NCBI GenBank assembly: GCA_017435865.1
Contig: JAFSEF010000130.1
Span: 62,001-126,000 of the forward strand
DNA: 64,000 nt
Reading direction: 5' to 3'
Source: Clostridia bacterium
GTDB taxonomy: Bacteria > Bacillota > Clostridia > Oscillospirales > Acutalibacteraceae
Part shown: one piece after another, positions 63,199 through 64,000 of the stretch
Numbering within the stretch: position 1 is the stretch's first letter
Layout: the number at the start of each line of letters is the position of its first letter
The notes under the pieces: generated by a model
Database searches by the model: none
Seen by the model: the letters and a program-made list of their open reading frames with translations, nothing else
Told to the model about the DNA's origin: nothing
Translations under genes and position numbers: made by a program

Positions 63199-64000
63199 TT
63201 AACCCACAGCTCCGGTATCTTCACCGGCATCTGTATCTTCTTCGTAACCATAATCATAATCATAATCGTAATCATCTTCATCATCAGCGCCGACAAGATC
63301 ATCAAGATTTGTTACTTCATCTTCATCAACTACAGGTTCGTCATCTGCTGCAGGTTCATCATTATCATCAGCAGGAGCATCGGGAGTGGTAACAGGTTCA
63401 TTCTTGGCTGCTTCGTCGTTGAAGAGTTTATTAACAGCAGAGATAACATCCAGAGAGGACAGACGATTGGTGTTGAGACTGATGTTGGAAGTTGTGTAAA
63501 GACGTTTGTGAAGAGTCTGTGCTTCAACAGGAATATCAACGATCAGAATCCAGTCGCTGTCTTTATACTGCTGTGCATTGGCTTCGCCGGGGATGGTGAA
63601 AGCAACAACTGTGTATCCGCTCCAGCCGCCGAAAACAGTCTGCTTGAGAGCTGCAATCAGATCAGCACCGCGAAGGTCGGTACGACAGGTTTCAGCAAGT
63701 ACCTTGACAATATCAAGGCCATCCATAATGGAATAACCCTTGATTTCATTGATAACAGCAGCAAGGAGGTCTGCCTGTCTCTTGGAACGAACAGCTGTGC
63801 CGTCACGTTTTTCACGAAGAAGGCTGACTACGTGCTGACCGGTGAGTTTTGCACTGCCCATAGTCGGAACAACAACATTGAAATCCTTGTTGACCATGTC
63901 TGCAAGTTCCTGGCTGACACTGTAGGTAACACCGCCGACACCGTCAACAGCTTTTGCAAGCGTATCCATATTGAAAGTCATGTAATGGTCAATACGGATT
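63199..64000 (-). CDS. LCP-family (LytR-CpsA-Psr) protein, N-terminus outside window
   Basis: The visible 266 C-terminal residues match LCP proteins, which attach teichoic acids or polysaccharides to peptidoglycan outside the membrane. IDHYMTFNMDTLAKAVDGVGGV, KLTGQHVVSLLREKRDG and RSKRQADLLAAVI carry the conserved Arg residues that bind the polyprenyl phosphate. After about residue 195 of the visible part comes an Asp/Glu/Tyr-rich tail (DYDYDYDYGYEE) that looks disordered. The start and transmembrane helix lie beyond 64000. Confidence 0.83.
   Translation of the reverse strand, partial: IRIDHYMTFNMDTLAKAVDGVGGVTYSVSQELADMVNKDFNVVVPTMGSAKLTGQHVVSLLREKRDGTAVRSKRQADLLAAVINEIKGYSIMDGLDIVKVLAETCRTDLRGADLIAALKQTVFGGWSGYTVVAFTIPGEANAQQYKDSDWILIVDIPVEAQTLHKRLYTTSNISLNTNRLSSLDVISAVNKLFNDEAAKNEPVTTPDAPADDNDEPAADDEPVVDEDEVTNLDDLVGADDEDDYDYDYDYGYEEDTDAGEDTGAVG

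Noticed and set aside
1-64000. tRNA, rRNA, riboswitch or phage/transposon genes
   Set aside because: I looked for T-loop-like sequences, T-box leaders before serS, transposase and integrase motifs, and found none convincing.

Overview
The window looks like a chromosome segment of a Gram-positive anaerobe of the Clostridia, most likely a gut Oscillospirales/Ruminococcaceae-type bacterium. The sequence evidence is strong AGGAGG-type ribosome binding sites throughout, a class B sortase, an LCP-family protein, type I dockerins, a Noc/ParA/ParB/parS chromosome-organisation block, DUF951 and a CD1247-type protein behind efp. The species is not identifiable from the sequence alone. About 90% of the window is coding. 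There are no rRNA or tRNA genes, insertion sequences or CRISPR arrays that I can see.

Region 1 (1-13930) is mostly carbohydrate and cell-surface functions. It holds a truncated secreted alpha/beta hydrolase, an orphan EutH-like transporter with a TIM-barrel sugar-phosphate isomerase-like protein, a DUF2461 protein, an ECF sigma factor translationally coupled to a membrane-anchored beta-propeller protein, a membrane-anchored heparinase II/III-type lyase, sortase B, lactaldehyde reductase (fucO) and a candidate GH151-type alpha-L-fucosidase. L-fucose isomerase (fucI) lies at 31.3-33.1 kb, so fucose release and use is a recurrent theme.

Region 2 (14-38.4 kb) carries a membrane-embedded M28-like peptidase, an anchored SGNH hydrolase, a small AT-rich SLOG/XRE island, efp with its CD1247-type neighbour, a metallophosphoesterase, a domain-permuted GH3, a beta-helix protein with an MFS transporter, and a three-gene envelope operon (DUF819 protein carrying a CnaB-like insertion, GLUG-type lipoprotein, membrane protein). 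It continues with fucI, a previously untracked 41-residue ORF, a secreted PHP phosphoesterase, a GH43, an FAD dehydrogenase and a lipoprotein.

Region 3 (38.4-44.3 kb) has a FliB-like methylase without flagellar genes, then three dockerin-bearing secreted proteins (two CHAP amidases and a phosphodiester glycosidase) around a YdbC/PC4 single-strand DNA-binding protein.

Region 4 (44.4-64 kb) is replication-origin-type housekeeping: threonine aldolase, mnmE-prfA-DUF951, serS, parB, parA, noc, rsmG, mnmG and an LCP gene, with two perfect parS sites between parA and noc and a third inside mnmG. A block of accessory genes (S1 protein, lipoprotein, Cys-rich wall protein, DUF4838 protein, CHAP amidase) sits between DUF951 and serS. 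Most genes end in strong, often bidirectional, hairpin terminators.

The most interesting observations are the CnaB-like insertion in a DUF819 membrane protein, the dockerin-tagged wall-enzyme cluster, recurrent aromatic amphipathic tails on secreted proteins together with the 41-residue ORF of similar character, and the fucose gene set.
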